This document shows positions 1 to 11,861 of a stretch of DNA of 64,000 bases, piece by piece. The notes below the pieces were generated by a model. The model saw nothing but the letters and a program-made list of their open reading frames with translations. It had not been told where the DNA came from and made no database searches. Made by a program: the position numbers and the translations under genes. This DNA comes from Ectocarpus siliculosus (lineage: Eukaryota; Sar; Phaeophyceae; Ectocarpales; Ectocarpaceae): contig FN649747.1 of the NCBI GenBank assembly GCA_000310025.1, forward strand, positions 993,506-1,057,505. Reading direction: 5' to 3'. How positions within the stretch are numbered: position 1 is the first letter of the stretch; every line of letters begins with the position of its first letter.

Positions 1-756
1 TGGGTTTAGGATTTTTTTATTTTTATGCGCCGCTGGCGCGCAGACTTCGTACAAAAACACGCCTCGTCCAGAGGCCTTTTTAACTGGGCTACAGTATTAC
101 CGTGGCCAGAGGGTTGACGGAGAGGTGGAAAGCTCAGCTAGGGGACCGAGAACGACTGGCAAGAACGCCAAGGCTGCGTGGAGCAGGTATGTGGCTACTG
201 ATATTTCCCATTGTCTTTGCGTACAAGGGTGTTGGGCACTAACTTTGGGGCATCGCCGAAGTGGCCTTGGATGCTTGGATGGCCTTGGAAATCACGCCGC
301 AGCGCGAGTCTCGCCGCGCACCATGCGGTGTTCATGGACAGCGCTCCTTGTCTCTGCCTCTCTGCGAGAAGGAGAGTTCCGCAGGATACGCATACGTTCA
401 CGCTTGATTGTGATAGTCGGCACTGATAATTGTGGGTGGGTTCGCATATTCGGGAGCACACCACCTGCTTGTTCGTGTGTTGTGCGCTGCTGCCGTGTAT
501 AATGTGTCATGGTACGCGCGACAACTCAACTTGGCCCAGAGAGCACACCACTTAAAGTTTACGCACATCAGCAACACTTACAGCTTAGGGATAGGCCTCC
601 CGGTCAAGTGTTTTGTGTGCACGTAGAAAAGAAGGATCCCTCTCGCCGGTTTCGCAGAGTTGTCTGCGTTCTACGTAGGCCGCGTTGCACATGTACGCCA
701 TGTCATGTGATGTTGCAGGTTGGAAACACTCCGCAAGCCGCTGCTGTCTTGCCGGT

Positions 757-976
757 TACCGTAGGTGACACAAGATACCACACCCCCTGACTCTGTTTTC
801 AGAGCTCGATTTCTCCATGACAAAATGACGGCAAGGCCGAAAATGGCGGCGTTGAAGCCGCCTGGCCAAGAGATTTTTGAGAACGTGTCGTTTGATTTCT
901 GCGTCCTCTTCGTCGTGGAGTGATTGAGCTTTGACAATCGGTCCAGGGGGTGTGGTATCTTGTGTCACCTACGGTA
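757..976. mobile_element. MITE-like element with 33-bp terminal inverted repeats
   Basis: The left end (757-789) and right end (944-976) are inverted copies of each other over about 33 bases, beginning TACCGTAGGTGACACAAGAT. The interior is about 150 bp and encodes nothing recognisable. A TA dinucleotide at both outer edges could be the target duplication, as in Tc1/mariner- or PIF-type MITEs, but longer duplicated flanks are not visible. Related ends occur at about 1165-1192, 32095-32115 and 51555-51580, so the family is multicopy in this region. Confidence 0.75.
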
Positions 977-3900
977 GGATTAGGCCCGAAGAGTGCCGCC
1001 GTGCGCCCGTACCCTGTAGTGTACGGTACATATTACTTTCGCCTGTTGGGCGTGCTGCGTGTGCGTAACTGCTTAGTGCTCTGAATATGGCCGCAGGCTC
1101 AAATATGTAACATGTGCCGGAGGATCCCGTTAACCGCTGTGGTAAAAATAGCACGCGTTGCAGCGGTAGCGCAAGACACCACACCCCCTTGAACGAATAA
1201 TTGTAGCAGCCAACCGAATATCTTGCACGTGCGATACCGATGGTAGCAGTAAAGGGTGAATCGAAACCCTACACAACGAAACGTCCTTGCTTTCTACTTG
1301 TAGGTTCAAGTTGTACTCCTTCCCCTACGGCCCAGACACAAACAACGTGCGTTGGGTAGAGGACGATGACCATGGTAGTTAAGTAAACACCAACAGTACT
1401 TGGATCGGAATAGCCATGAGGGGATCCATGAGTCTCTTATCCCAGCGCAAAGCTCGTTCCGTGATATCGCCCCTCCCCAACCCAACAGACAAATTGGTTC
1501 ATTGCATAAACACGTTGAGGACGCAGTTTATCTTTGATGCCCTTGTACCTTTTGTCCGTCCCGGAGCTTCATTTTCCCCTACAAAGTTCGTTCACCCCCC
1601 GGGGCATTCGCAAAGGCAAACTGAGGTTTTCGTTGGGTCTCTCTCTGGTGACATTCAACCGGCGAACTTCAGCTTTGTTTTATCTGTTGTTTTTTTCCCC
1701 ATAAAAACAGCTAACTCGAAGACTTCGTTCTCTCCCCGACGCAATATGTATCTCGTTCCAATGTCCTTGTCACAGCTGAACGGTGGAGTCCACGTGGTGA
1801 CCCAGGGAGGGTTTTCTTAACGGGGTGCAGCCGCGTTTGGCTGTTCTACTGGTACAAGTTACCACGAATTGTTTCGGCCTTGTGCGCCTGCACCTTCACA
1901 CAAACCATGTGCGGCGTGTGTGGTGTGTGTGTTTCATTGTTGTTGGGTTGATGGACTAGGTCATGGACAGGTAGGTGTATGTCATTTTTTTAGCGGGGCG
2001 GGAGGTGGTGCTGTTTTTTTGGCAGCACTGGCGACGACGTCGACTGCAAGATGGCACAATACAAAGTGGCCCAAGCTTACACTAGTAACCTGAATTTTGG
2101 GAAATGCACCATCGAACAACGTAGATGATATTTTGCGTTGAAAACCAAGAGGAACTTCTACTTTGTCGACCGCCAGTCGCAAACGTATCGCGCTCAGCTT
2201 AGGTCTGGCCATCATGTGCACGCAGGCACACAAGGAACAACGGGGTGTCCTGCTGTGCCGTTGTTATCCAGCACAACACAATTTCAAACGTCGGGCGTCT
2301 CTCCGAGACATCATCACGGACCACCAAGCAAGACGTCAGCACGGACAGGGGTATCGCTGGTAGTGGCCATGGGAGGCAAACACGCAGACATTTCCATTCA
2401 GGTTCAAGAGCATATACTTCTGACACTCGCTTACATTTGGGCTATTGCTATGCAACTTTCACACAAGCGCACCTACAATTCTAGAGAGCACCGTCAGGCA
2501 AGGAAAAGCAAATCGCAGGCTTGCGGCCTTCTTCGCCAACCTGCTCTGTCTCCCACATAAACCACGCCTCAGTAGAGCTACATCCTCTTCCGCGGTACGT
2601 AGCGCGGGGGAGCATCACCACCCTGTCAGGCGCATTTTCCTTTAGCCACCGCCCTCTGGTTTTGGTGGGCTCCAGAAAAGTCAACCTCAGCTTAAAGGCT
2701 ACTCCCATACGCCCGACCCGCATCGCCTGCTTCAAAATGGCGAAGGCGTGCTTTTAGGGTGGGCTCGTCACGACCCAGTCCGGACGCACCCTTCCCTCGA
2801 CGTACGCCTTGACAAACGCGTCTGTGGCGGCGTCCAGGTGCGTATCTGCGACCAATCTGCGGGTAGGGAGGTACACAAAAAAAAAAGCGCCGCGAACGGG
2901 TTAAGTTAACCCTTTTGAGTCTTCAGGCGTTCTCACTGATCATTGATTGATCATTTGCAAATGCTGGTGTAGTGGCAAGTCGTGGAGTTGCCGCCCTGCA
3001 GCCCTTCGCGCCGTGTATTGGCAAGTCCATAGGTAGGTGTATCTAGATTATTAGCACCCGCGCTAACCGGCTGACCAATGAAGAGACGTCGGTGACAGCG
3101 GGTAATATCAAGGTCTCGGGAATGGGAATGGGGCCAATCAATGCCAAATCATGAATCTCTCAATGTATGCACATGTCAATGAACGCGTGTGTGCATACAG
3201 TACATACATACATACATATGTGTTCTTTCGCAGCACCACACATACACTCGCCCGAACGTAGGAAGCCACTGCTGCAAAGAGCAGAGGACAGCCAAAGGGA
3301 GGGGTATTGCAGTCCCTGCCGAAGGCCAGATATCGAGGATATCGTGGTTCCCAACAATTTGAAAATCGTTCCCAAGATCCAGCAGTCATTGTGTCAACAG
3401 CTACAACGAACGCTACAACAACACTACTACTACTGCTGTAGACGAGTAAAACATATCAGCAACACATCCACACTCGTAGCGCCACACATACCACCCTCGC
3501 CCGAACCTAGGAAACCACGAGGTACAGGTGTGTGCTGGTGGATGTGCTTGTTGTTTGAAAAACACAGGAGCTCTAGAGAGTTGGCAGGGCAAATTTCGGG
3601 GGGGGACAGAGAACAGAGAAGTACAGAAGTACAAATACCAGCTATGGGTCTTCACTGATCATTTTGCCCTCTCTGGACTGATCATTTACAATATACCGAA
3701 AATAGACTAGTTGAGGCAGCTAGACGACTGATCATTTCAAAGGCTACACAGCTAACCTGCCCTACTGACCGCAGCGCGACCACCCACCAACCCTTCTACG
3801 ACCCTGTCTGTGGCCACCACCCTGTCGCCGGCTTCTCTCATGGCCTACAGGTGGAGATAGCTGTTGCGTGTGCAGAAGTACACTGGTGTCTTTCTCTGCA

Positions 3901-4345
3901 CTTCTCTCTCTCCCGCTCGCTCTCGCTCTCATTTTTTTTTTTGCAAAAAAAAAACTGACAGTCCAGCCTAGACCCAAAGGGGTTAAAAATTGGACGTGAA
4001 CACTGAACATTTGCCACTTTTGAATAGTGGCCAGTTTCATGGATGGGGACTTTTCAGCACTGCCGTATGTGTCTTTGAGCATAGCCTACCGACTATACGC
4101 TAACACCTCGAATTCAGTGCTTGGTTGTACCGAAGCCGACCTGAGACACACACATACGTCGGGTTCATGTCGTTTGTTGCAACACGGAGACCGTGTGAAC
4201 TCAGGACGGTGGAGACTGCGTCTTGGGCGGCACCACAGCAATCGAGTACCCTGCCTTCCAGTTCCACATGTTCCAGAAGGGCTCGAACCTGAAAATCGCG
4301 AATGCAACGTGGTGGAAACTTCATCTGTTATTCTTACTACTGTAG

Positions 4346-4640
4346 ATGGTAGGTGCTATCTGGCAGAGGGAGTGTGCGGGCAGCGGAAAAAAAAATGAGC
4401 GGCGCTCTACAGCAGTACATATACTTCTTCCGATGTCTTCGGGTGGTAGGTGCAATCTGGCAGAGGGAGTGTGCGGGCAGCGGAAAAAAAAAATGAGCGG
4501 CGCTCTACAGCAGTACATATACTTCTCCCGTTGTCTTCGGATGGTAGGTGGTTTTTGGGCAGAGGGAGTGTGCGGGCAGCGGAAAAAAAAATTGAGCAGT
4601 GCTATACAGCAGTACATATTCTTCTTCCGATGTCTTCGGG
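4346..4640. repeat. Three-copy tandem repeat, unit about 97 bp
   Basis: Three near-identical units start at about 4346, 4443 and 4541. Each contains GGTAGGTG, a segment GGCAGAGGGAGTGTGCGGGC, an A-run of nine or ten bases, CTACAGCAGTACATAT and a short GATGTCTTCGG-like 3' end. The third unit is the most diverged (GGTTTTTGGGC in place of GCAATCTGGC). All frames are open through most of the array, but the encoded peptides are repetitive and look accidental. The motif TACTGTAGATGG just before the first unit resembles the inverse of CTACAGCAGTA. Confidence 0.85.
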
Positions 4641-6580
4641 GGAGCGGTTGAGGCTCTTCTCACAACACGGAGAGAACCTCAAGGAGAACGACGCAGAACG
4701 GTATATTCCTCGTACTTACCATTGAGCTAACGTGAGAAACAGCAACTAAGGCTAACCGAACAACTGTCACTCAATAAGGAGCAGGGCGAGGGAGACATGT
4801 GATCAGAGATGGGTCGGGCACCGCCCGGTACCATGCCATTAACAAACGGCACATGGCGACGGTCGAGATCCCAGAAATAAGGAGAGGCAGAACGCACACA
4901 CCAAACTTGAAATAGGGTTGTTTCTACGTGTGGTGTCTTTGCGCGGTCTATAATGTGGAGACGACCTACCTTAAGGATGCGAGAGAATGCACGGCTGTGT
5001 TAGCGCGGCGATGAGGTTGCGAACACCTACCTACCTCTCAGGCAAGCCCTGACGTGATTTTTTCAAAACTACCCTTGTCGGCAGTGGTATCCTCCTCGTC
5101 GTGGAGAAATCACGCTACGATAAATGCTGACACCCCCGTGTCCTTACCGTACACTGCTGTAGACAGAGGTGGTGTATCTGAGGCATCATACCTGAGAGCC
5201 CGTCGAGGGATACCGGCCCATCGGCGACCGCTGTCCGACCTCCATTTTGTGCAAAGGTTCTTTTTCTTCCCTCTGGCGCCTCCACACGTACTTCTTGTAC
5301 AAACCAAGTACGCAGTCCGTGCGGGAACAGATGCACTCACCCACCCGGAGAGGGTTCTGTTGAAGATCGCGATCGTGACGCCAGCCTGACCCAACACTCG
5401 CAGACCACTTCACCCAGCAGCGCCCATGTTTGCGAGTCCCCCACGTGTTGCCACCTTGTCGAGCACCCGTCGCGGCTACCCAGACGGTCACACGCGAAGC
5501 ACCGCCGAAGCTCCCCTTCTGCTGCTGCTTCTTTGCCGTGCACGCCTTTGCCGCACGAGGCGCGGAAACCACGGACCATGCTGCAGAAAACCGTTGAAAA
5601 TGGCGGTATACAGCTGCTCGTCAAATCGTCGATTTTGGCATCCACAGAGAGAGATCGACAATAATATTACAGCCGTACAAAGCACAACACCTCAGCTACA
5701 CAACGCACCCTCTGAGAGCCGAAGATTCGATGCTGGGCACTAACCTGGGCTTGGTGATGCGGCTGCTGGACCGAGTTGCTCCGCGTATAGGAGCCCTGAC
5801 GCGAGGCAGATTCGGTTCTTCGCACAGAAAGCTGCCAAACGCCCAAAACTTGCACCGAAAGCTCTCCCACAAGTAGCACAGCAGTATACCGAGGTTCAGT
5901 TCTGTCTGGTGCCCACGACGAGGCTCCTACGGCTCTGTGAACATGCAGCCTGCTGTGGCCTGCCCGGGGGGGGGTTATAGGGGGGTCGCAAAAATCGAGG
6001 GGGTACCATCTGCGAATGCCCGCCGTACTTTCTCAGCCGCCCTGATCGTCCATACACCGGGCCTCGTGAATCGATTCACCTCGTTTCTTCTCCTATACCC
6101 TACAACAGTTCATCTTCTAGCGGATCGCTCTTTCTTCGACGCCACCCGGCTGGTGGCCATCCCGTGGTGGAAAAGGAAGTGTCCAAGAAAAAAAAAAAAA
6201 ATCCTAAACCCAATAACACTGCGAAAGAAGGTTGCTGTGCTGTTAGTGCCCATTGTTTCGTGCATGGTACCGCCGCAGGAGGCGCCGCGCAGCTACGTTA
6301 CTCTCCTCCTTTACGCCGTTTCTGGGCTGGTCCGCCGCAGTCACGAGAGTCACGGCTACACTTTGCGTTCAAATTACCACTTCGTACGTATGTTCTGTAC
6401 GGTATCTACGTACAGCAGTAGACGTGTAACAACTGGGACCGACCCGTGGAGCTAATATCCTGGCATTATATCAGTCGAAGTCGTCTCTCCCGCTGACTCG
6501 AACGCGATCGGGCGTTCGGGCGGTTCGAGCGCCTTTTTTTCTCGAGACTGTCACAAAATTGCGCCGTGTCCCCTGTGAAG

Positions 6581-6689
6581 GTTACATTTTACAATTGTAC
6601 ACGACACAACGGAGGGATTCTCCCCGATATTTTGTCGTTGACCCAGTACAATTGTAGAGAACTATAGGGGATGTATTGTAAAATGTAAC
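6581..6689. mobile_element. Small MITE-like element, 14-bp perfect terminal inverted repeats
   Basis: The sequence begins GTTACATTTTACAA and ends TTGTAAAATGTAAC, a perfect 14-bp inverted pair. Just outside the right end, a 27-bp unit (CTATAGGGGATGTATTGTAAAATGTAA) is repeated in tandem, so the right terminus has been duplicated. The interior is too short to code for a transposase, and the element must be non-autonomous if it is mobile at all. Confidence 0.55.
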
Positions 6690-7107
6690 TATAGGGGATG
6701 TATTGTAAAATGTAAAATGTAAGTTACCTATACAGATGTGTTTGTACTTAGCACCAGCTGGCATCACTGGTATAAATCATCAGTGTATAGACTTAAAAAG
6801 ACTCGAAATAAGTCCAGTACCCAGCCGGTTTCCTCCACTCACTGAAAAGACTCCACCACATCCCGTTCGACTGCTGTGGGTATATCTCGAATGGGTAGTC
6901 TTTCTGTGTGTGTTTTTATGATTCCTTAATTAAAAATTGCATTTGGTTCCGAATCTTTCCTGAACACTACTGTTGTGACGGTTAGAACCTACATGTGGAA
7001 CCAGTAAACCTCCCGAAGCCCCTGATCTGGTCCGGACGCACCGGCATACCGGCATCCCTCTCTCGTGTCCATCGACCAGATGCCTGAGGACCTACCTTCC
7101 TACCGAT

Positions 7108-10100
7108 ATGTCTGTCGGCATTTTGGGTGACCCAAATCTGATGCTCTTGCACTCAGATGGCGGCCGAGGCAATCGGCGGTACTCTGACGTGGATATCTTC
7201 CCACAGGAGGTCGTGCTCTCTCTCTTGTTGTTGTTGTTGTTGTTGTTATGGATCGTGGGGGCGGTATCGTTGTCTGTAGTCATACCTTTCCTGTTGCAGA
7301 TTAATTCAAGCACAAGGCGCTGCTGTCCGACTCACCGTCTATTTTCGCCGGCATTCCATGCGAGATGGCCCCAAACCTTTGGAAGATGGCTCCAAATCTT
7401 GTCCACAGCACTCTGCTGTGTAACAGGTACACGAGCTGCACCAAACCTGCATAAAATCAAGGTGGACCCTACAGCCGCACTATGGTTCCCTTCCACCCAG
7501 CTCAGTGCAGCATGTGGTATCATCAACATCGATGGGCTTGGTCCGCTCGATGGTGACTATTCATTGCTCCATGACATGAATTCTACCGAGAACAGACCGA
7601 CCTGGATCGGGACGTCGGCTAACATTCAGCATCTAATACTGTCCTTCCAGCCGGTGGTGGGCGGTTGGGCGATCGGGTCTGCCAGTTGGAGCCGGGCATT
7701 CCTGCCGGTGGACTCGAAAATGCCTCCTACGCAGAGTTCACGGTGGCAAGTTTTTAACGACGAATTGTCTTCTTTCGAGGGAACCGGCAAGATCGTCTCC
7801 ATCTCTTGCCCAGGTAAGAAAAACTTAGAAGCCTAGACTAACGCCGGCTCTGCTGTACCACATGTTGTTTGCCCGACGTTGAGAAATTAACCCCTTGAAC
7901 ACCTGCTAGGATCCTGCTTTAATGTGTAGACATCGCGAGCTCTCGCTAGCTGGCAGTATTCGATGCAAGAGAGGAACAAGATAATCTAGCTTGTTCGACA
8001 GAACGACATCGGCTGGTATCGGCTATTTCGTGATTGGGGACCAACCCAACTTGTTCCAGGGTTGTTCGAAGTGGCTGCGTGTTTGTGGAGGGCCACCGAT
8101 TGGTAGCGTTCCCATTTCGGTTGTTGGGTAGTGTCGAACGGATACTAGTGTATGCAACATTGTGAGGCAGGAACTGTTGCTCTGCTGGTCCGGTTGTGAA
8201 CACCGCCCCACGAGGGTTTGTTTACGCTCACCTGCGAAAAGTCGATTACCTCACCTTAAAACTCCTCACAAGAATAGACGGCAACGGTCCATCTTTTGGG
8301 TCCATCTTTTGTGTTTGAGGGTGTATCGGGTACAGCCCACATCAGCCCTAAGCATCCAAAGTCTACTTTTGTGAAGGTGTTATCGATTGGTACGTAAAAA
8401 TAGAGCTGGCAGCTAGCAATGCGAGCAAGCGGCTGGGCAGCAGAACTCATCGTCTCATGGTTTCATCAGGACGCTTTTTGTTGCTGTGCCTATATCAACA
8501 AAGAGTCGCGATACACCGAAAGACAATACGGCACTGGGACCTGGAAGTAGCCCTGGAACTCGCTGGGTTCAATCGATTTTAGTCGACCGGTCGCGCAAGC
8601 TAATTCTCTACCAAACCTGAATCTCGATTATCAAGTTGTTGGGTTTTCGGTGAGGCACCTCTTCAACATGTACTGGCCGTGATATTTGGAGCGTTTGCTG
8701 CTCTGGTATCTATAGGATATACAAGGAGATTTCGAGACACAGCGACCAAACGTCCATCAAGTGCGCTAGAGGTATGACGGTTCGTGCGTTTTGGTTTTGA
8801 ATATACGGTGTTGATGGTCTCCCAAAGGAGAATACTATTGACTTGTTTGTTCAACACGCCTTCGTTCGCACCGTTCGTTCAGCTTGTACGGCATTGGCCA
8901 TTTCGACGCTCCCAGACGCTTTCGCTGCGTGCGATGGACCGTACCGCGTTCGAGCCGTGAACAGTGAAAATGGAGTAGTCGCTTGGGTACACGTCAGCGA
9001 TGAGCGGTGCACAATGCTGCACGACCACGCCGGAAGCTCTCTCCTAGCGATAGACGGTTCAATCGAAGTCGGGAAAGCTTCGTCTTTTGGAGGTGCAGCA
9101 GTTAGCGACCCTCTGTACAAGGAATGGTGGACAGAGATCACGAGAAACGTGAGCACACTTCAGTATCTTGGAGTGGACGCTGGCGTGGTGTGCACAGCTG
9201 CAAGCCAAACTACACGCTTGGTTTTCGATTTGACGAAGACGGGGCAGACGACTACGCCATGTAATGACACAAACAACGCCGACACAAAAGCTGAGGCAAC
9301 CGCATGTACCAGTGCAAGATTCAAGCTTTCGTCCCAGCAGAACGGATCCATCATCAGTTCGACTTCGAGTACTGTCCACCTTCAGATCGACGACGCTGCA
9401 GGACTGATGCAGAGCGGTGCGATGTCCACCGGGGTGGCCGATCTTGGGCTCGCCGAAACAGCAGCAGATGATGGGGGCCCCGCAAGAGCTCTCCTTATCA
9501 AGGTTGTGGTAGACGGAGTTGAAGCGACGAAAATTTCACTGAAAGAGGCGAGCACTAAGGGGGTTCTGTTATCGTTCGACGATCTACAGGGGACGCATGC
9601 GTTCGAGATTTCCATGCTAGAAACCCAGGCCGGCAGTGAGGTTTGCCTGGCTGAGACTGCGATGATCCTGGAGATCTTCACAGCAGAACCGCACATAGTT
9701 ACGGGCAGACCTTCCATAAGAAGAAAACTATCCCCAAGTTCCAGCGGCATCGTCACGCGCGAAGGCGGCCCCCAGGTAACTCGCGTCGTCTTCCTTGGAG
9801 ATCTTGAAGTCCTGGATGGCTATAAGCTCAGCACGTTGCACCTGATGAAGAACTTACCGACGAACTTCCGGGCCTCCACGCTGGACCTTTCTTGTGCATG
9901 TGAGTGGCCTATTGAGGATGATTTCCCCCGTCGATATCTGTGTTATTGCCCTTAGCTTGAACGGTAGATACTCTGAGCAATTTGTTGGTCAAAGGCAGGA
10001 AACCGATGGTGACTTGTCAGGTTTACGGCGCTGACGTTGACTTCAAGAATACGATCTACTGTACATCTGAGTATCTGGGCCAGAAGCTCGTTCCTGGAGT

Positions 10101-11861
10101 AACCAAGTGCGGCGAAATGCCTGCATCAGCAATGCCTTTGAGGTCTGGAGCTAAACCTCATGTGTTTGACTGGATCATCATTTAACACACGTTCTGCACG
10201 CAGAGCGCTGTTGCTTTGTTTCTACTTCTTGGAGGGTGGGCAGGGGGTTTACGGTTACAGATGTGTTGGAAATCGAGAAGAGTTCCTGCGCAGTTGACAT
10301 CTTCCCATCAGGACAGGAGGTGGACAACGCCGGATCCACAAACGGAACACATCGAGATATGTCATAACCGAGAACATTTGTCGTTTCCCATTCCCCCACA
10401 CGATTGCGCCATGATTGCTCAATGGCACGCAGCTGGCGACCTACCTGTCAAGGATCTGTTCGACAAAGAGGGCATTGAAGTGTTCCATCTATGTATCGAG
10501 ATACCGAACGAGGTGAGCATCCCTACTTTCGAGAACGAGGTCGTGGCACGTTGCTTGTGTGCATCTTATTAAGCACACGGATTGCATGTACCAGGTAGTT
10601 TGTTTGAAAATGCTAAACCATTGCTTCAAACGAACGCCACCGTCGTTCGGCTGTCGCCAAGACCGACGTACGAAAGTAAGTGCCTGCAATCACCGAAAAC
10701 GTGTGTATCGATGTCCGACATTCGCTCCCGGCAAAAACGCTCAACATGTTCCTCTGTTATCCGTTGGAACCGTTTCGGAATCACCTCACACCGTAGGTGT
10801 GGAACTCGGTCCAAGCACAAGGTGTTACGATTTTTGCATTCCTTTATTCTGCCCTTGTCGGTGCTCCGACCTGGAACGATGTGGTTTCCGTTCATCCCGG
10901 AGTTGCGCTGGCGTTGAGCGACCTCTATCACCACCTAGTCAAGTTCGATGTCCTGGTCATGTCCAACGGGGGGAAGGACACCGACGCTTACGTGCTACAG
11001 ATTGCCCGGCTGGCTGGAGTGCGCACCCGCATGGTAAATCTGGGCGCCATAGCGGGTGGCTACATGTCGCCCCTGTTTTCTGGAGCTACGACTCTTGTCG
11101 GGCCGTCGCACTACGTCGCACACAACCCGACCGTTATCCGGAACGCCGGGGGGTTGCCGATCAAGGTTTGCCATCCGGTAATGGATGCCGCACGGGTCCT
11201 CGAGGCTGCTCGTTCGTGCCATGCCACCCGCGTACAGATGCCGGATCAGCCCGAAACCCGCCCCGGTACCGGTGAGGGCGGGGCCGATGATGCTCTTGCT
11301 GGCGCGTTACCACCCGCAAGATTCATCATGGTGGGGCAAGTCTCGAGCGAGAAGACACCTGGCGTGTTCGTGCGTTCCATAGCAGTTCTTCAGAGGAGGT
11401 GGGTGGCAGGAGGACGACAAGGGATGAGGCAAGTCGAGGGAGTGATGGTTGGAAAAGGACCCATTCTACGGCAGATGGAAAAACTGGCACTGGACCTTCG
11501 TACAGGTGTTCGATTCACAGGAGCGCTGTCTATCGACAAGGTACCTTGCGAAGTTCAACTGGCAACCGCTCTTGTGTTACCTTCGATGTGCCCGGAGACG
11601 TTTGGGATGGTGGGACCCGAGGCCATGCTTCTTGGCGTGCCGCTGGTGACATTCGGTTTTGGTGGCTCAGGGGAGCTGGTGCGGCATATGGAAAACGGCC
11701 TCTTGGTGGCGGAGCCCACACCAAGGGCGCTTGCGGATGCCCTCGAGCTCTTAGCGCGAGACACCGCTTTGAGAGATCGCTTGGGGGCGGCCGCTCGACT
11801 GGATGCTCTCCGAGCACTCTCTATTCCGGAGATGGTGGCCTGCCATGTGAATGAGTTCTGA
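7108..11861 (+). CDS. GT4-family glycosyltransferase with an unrecognised N-terminal region
   Basis: Proposed exons are 7108-7813, 8883-9899, 10433-10512 and 10797-11861, with consistent phases (1, 1, 0) and GT-AG borders. The last exon holds a clear GT-B C-terminal domain: a sugar-nucleotide motif MCPETFGMVGPEAM with the E-x7-E spacing of GT4, then GVPLV and GGSGELV. The end of exon 2 (FLGDLEVLDGYKLSTLHL) looks like the first Rossmann strand of the N-terminal GT-B domain, so catalysis spans exons 2-4. Upstream, about 100 residues of exon 1 (GIINIDGLGPLDGDY through PPTQSSRWQVFNDE) form a compact Gly/Trp-rich unit I do not recognise, followed by about 270 residues of exon 2 with no known motif. 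The start is uncertain: an ATG at 7108 leads into a poly-Leu stretch encoded by a (TTG)n tract at 7228-7247 that could be a signal anchor, but the acceptor-like sites at 7302 and 7502 allow shorter first exons. Donor sugar and acceptor cannot be told. Confidence 0.75.

Larger units (their letters stand above)
1..7107. other. Intergenic region, repeats only
   Basis: No coding exon with recognisable protein motifs was found on either strand. The open frames present are short, overlap each other on both strands and show no family resemblance. The region does hold repeats, described separately: a MITE with 33-bp inverted ends, a 97-bp tandem array and a small 109-bp inverted-end element. A lone fragment of the MITE end is also seen near 1165-1192. 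The motif CTGATCATTT recurs at about 2937, 3654, 3679 and 3728. Promoter elements for the gene starting near 7.1 kb could not be identified. Confidence 0.6.

Noticed and set aside
3930-3960. T-run then A-run hairpin as a transcription terminator
   Set aside because: Simple homopolymer pair in intergenic eukaryotic DNA with no adjacent gene; no reason to assign function.
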